From the NCBI GenBank assembly GCA_964344215.1, contig CAYFMP010000006.1:1-64000 (forward strand): a stretch of 64,000 nt of DNA. The letters run 5' to 3'. Below the pieces are notes generated by a model, which was not told the DNA's origin, did not search any database, and saw nothing but the letters and a program-made list of their open reading frames with translations. Each line of letters starts with the position of its first letter. Position 1 is the stretch's first letter. This stretch comes from CAYFMP01 sp964344215 (GTDB taxonomy: Bacteria; Pseudomonadota; Alphaproteobacteria; Rhodospirillales; Casp-alpha2). Shown piece by piece: positions 62,417 to 64,000 of this stretch. A program made the position numbers and the translations under genes.

Positions 62417-63532
62417 ATGTACGCTTATATCGTCCGCCGCTTGCTTCTCATTGTTCCGACGTTGCTCGGGATCATGATCATCAACTTCGCCGTCGTCCAG
62501 GTGCTGCCCGGCGGTCCGGTCGAGCAGATGATCTCGCAATTGACCGGCGAGGCGGTCGACGTGACGGCCCGGGTCGGCGGCGAGGCCGGCACCGAAGTGA
62601 CCGCGGGACGCAAAGCCGAGGCCACCGGCAAGCAGGTCGGCGAAGCCAGCCGGTACCGGGGGGCGCAGGGACTGCCGCCCGACCTGATCGAGCATATCGA
62701 GACGCAATTCGGCCTCGACAAACCGGCGCACGAACGATTCGTCCTGATGATGGGCAACTACCTGCGCTTCGATTTCGGCGACAGCTTCTTCCAGGACCGC
62801 AGCGTCGCCCAACTTGTCGTCGACAAGATGCCGGTGTCGATTTCACTGGGGCTGTGGACGACGCTGTTGGTCTATCTCATTTCCATTCCTCTGGGCGTCG
62901 CCAAGGCGGTGCGCGATGGTTCGCGTTTCGACGTCTGGACGTCGAGCGTCGTCATCTTCGGCTACGCCGTGCCGGGTTTCCTGTTCGCCATCCTGCTGAT
63001 CGTGCTGTTCGCCGGCGGCCGATATTTCGACTGGTTCCCGTTGCGCGGCCTGGTATCGCCGGATTTCGCCGAACTCAACACGCTGGAGAAGGTCGGCGAC
63101 TACTTCTGGCATATGACGCTGCCGCTGCTTTCCATGGTCATCGGCGGCTTCGCCGGACTGACCATGCTGACCAAGAACTCGTTCATCGAGGAAATCAACA
63201 AGCAATACGTGATCACGGCGCGCTCCAAGGGACTGTCGCAGCGCCGCGTCCTTTACGGACACGTATTTCGCAATGCCATGCTGATCATAATCGCCGGCTT
63301 TCCGGCCGCTTTCGTTGGCATCCTGTTCACCGGCGCCATGCTGACCGAGATCATATTCTCGCTGGACGGACTGGGCCTGCTCGGTTTCGAGGCGGCGCTG
63401 AAACGCGACTATCCGGTCATGTTCGGGACGCTTTATTTCTTCACGCTGCTGGGGTTGTTGATGGGGATCATTGGCGACGTCATGTATCACATCGTCGATC
63501 CCAGGATCGATTTCGAGGCAAGGGACGTCTGA
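62417..63532 (+). CDS. yejB: peptide ABC transporter permease, YejB-like
   Basis: The 371-residue permease has an N-terminal membrane segment (RRLLLIVPTLLGIMIINFAVVQ), a periplasmic insertion of about 80 residues, and five more segments with the EAA loop ARSKGLSQRRVLYGHVFRNA. The unusually long periplasmic loop is characteristic of YejB. It follows yejA by 15 bases. Confidence 0.92.
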   Translation: MYAYIVRRLLLIVPTLLGIMIINFAVVQVLPGGPVEQMISQLTGEAVDVTARVGGEAGTEVTAGRKAEATGKQVGEASRYRGAQGLPPDLIEHIETQFGLDKPAHERFVLMMGNYLRFDFGDSFFQDRSVAQLVVDKMPVSISLGLWTTLLVYLISIPLGVAKAVRDGSRFDVWTSSVVIFGYAVPGFLFAILLIVLFAGGRYFDWFPLRGLVSPDFAELNTLEKVGDYFWHMTLPLLSMVIGGFAGLTMLTKNSFIEEINKQYVITARSKGLSQRRVLYGHVFRNAMLIIIAGFPAAFVGILFTGAMLTEIIFSLDGLGLLGFEAALKRDYPVMFGTLYFFTLLGLLMGIIGDVMYHIVDPRIDFEARDV

Positions 63533-63535
63533 GCC

Positions 63536-64000
63536 GTGGCCAATATCATCACCCGCCGCCGCCTCGAGAACTTTGCCCGCAACCGGCGCGGTTTCTGGTC
63601 GCTATGGATATTCCTGGTCCTTTTCTTCGTCAGCCTGTTCGCCGAACTGATTGCCAACGACAAGCCATTGCTCGTCTATTTCGACGGCGGCCTGTATTGG
63701 CCGGTCTTCGTCGAATACCCGGAAACGGACTTCGGCGGCGAGTTCCTGACCGAGGCCGATTACCGCGACGAGTTCGTCGTCGAACTGATCGACAAGAAGG
63801 GCTGGATGGTATGGCCGCCGGTCCCCTACAGCTACGATACCGTCAATTATAACCTGCCGGTGCCGGCCCCGGCCCCGCCCAGTGCCGACAACTGGCTCGG
63901 CACAGACGACCAGGGCCGCGACGTGGTGGCGAGGCTGATCTACGGGTTCCGCATCTCGGTGCTGTTCGGACTGACCCTGACCGTGGTCAGCGCCGCCGTC
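63536..64000 (+). CDS. yejE: peptide ABC transporter permease, YejE-like (partial, runs off window)
   Basis: From the GTG at 63536 at least 155 residues are present: RRRLENFARNRRGFWSLW, a first membrane segment, a periplasmic region with GLYWPVFVEYPETDFGG, then NWLGTDDQGRDVVARLIYG of DppC-type permeases. The end lies outside the window. The ATPase gene (yejF) is expected downstream but not seen. Confidence 0.9.
   Translation, partial: MANIITRRRLENFARNRRGFWSLWIFLVLFFVSLFAELIANDKPLLVYFDGGLYWPVFVEYPETDFGGEFLTEADYRDEFVVELIDKKGWMVWPPVPYSYDTVNYNLPVPAPAPPSADNWLGTDDQGRDVVARLIYGFRISVLFGLTLTVVSAAV

Noticed and set aside
1..64000. CRISPR arrays, insertion sequences or prophage genes
   Set aside because: I saw no regularly spaced repeats, transposase, integrase or phage structural genes in either strand; the only mobile signature is the tRNA-Arg island.

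Overview
The window reads as an ordinary GC-rich alphaproteobacterial chromosome, probably Rhodospirillales-like. This is inferred from gene content and order: rpmH-rnpA-yidD-yidC-engB-argB; dnaX with ffs, ybaB and recR nearby; def and fmt close to truA, dapD and dapE; tandem DUF2336 proteins; YejABE-type transport genes; and a membrane-anchored cytochrome c next to a HisN-type phosphatase. No species can be named from the sequence alone. Nearly all the DNA is coding. I see no insertion sequence, CRISPR array, rRNA or prophage.

Layout. 177-5331: a GntR/FadR regulator divergent from a nitrate/taurine-type ABC importer (binding protein, permease, ATPase, permease) and a fumarylpyruvate-hydrolase-like enzyme; a perfect palindrome lies between them. 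5354-7307: a compact island of about 1.9 kb at the 3' end of tRNA-Arg(ACG), bounded by a 48-bp direct repeat. It carries only two genes, a GIY-YIG nuclease and a protein with a HEPN-type R-x4-H motif, and no integrase. 7586-20904: an OmpA-like lipoprotein, gpt, a sugar-dehydrogenase-like protein, a PhnZ-like HD oxygenase paired with a 2OG-Fe(II) oxygenase, a metallo-beta-lactamase-fold hydrolase, panBC, a lipoprotein-type gamma-glutamyltransferase, tam, and an apparent operon of a TVP38 membrane protein, a flavin disulfide reductase and a histidine kinase.

21133-25394 is the ribosome/membrane-insertion cluster ending in argB. 25413-29756 is a signalling operon of a PAS-GAF-GGDEF diguanylate cyclase and two tandem DUF2336 paralogues. 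29931-37186 holds a HAD nucleotidase, dapD, dapE, truA, fmt and def with several unknown membrane or helical proteins among them. 37334-46198 holds a nucleoside transporter and a DNA-metabolism neighbourhood (rmuC, recR, ybaB, a PolB-like exonuclease, dnaX, SRP RNA) interrupted by a TPR glycosyltransferase-like gene and two small exported proteins.

46345-51443 is the second accessory-looking stretch. It has a three-repeat protein of unknown function, a peptidoglycan-binding protein with a nuclease-like C-terminal domain, an adjacent unknown gene whose start abuts a perfect 13-bp-arm palindrome, and a 123-bp duplicated gene end on both sides. From 51643 to the end: nudC, a TfoX-like gene, pheA, kdsB, cytochrome c, hisN-like phosphatase, an RND efflux pair, and yejA-yejB-yejE (yejE runs off the window).

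Best candidates for an undescribed system are the integrase-less tRNA island with its GIY-YIG/HEPN pair (5354-7275), the peptidoglycan-binding/nuclease-like plus partner locus (47990-50958), and the HD/2OG oxygenase pair (10554-11910). Functional readings of these are inference from motifs and context.
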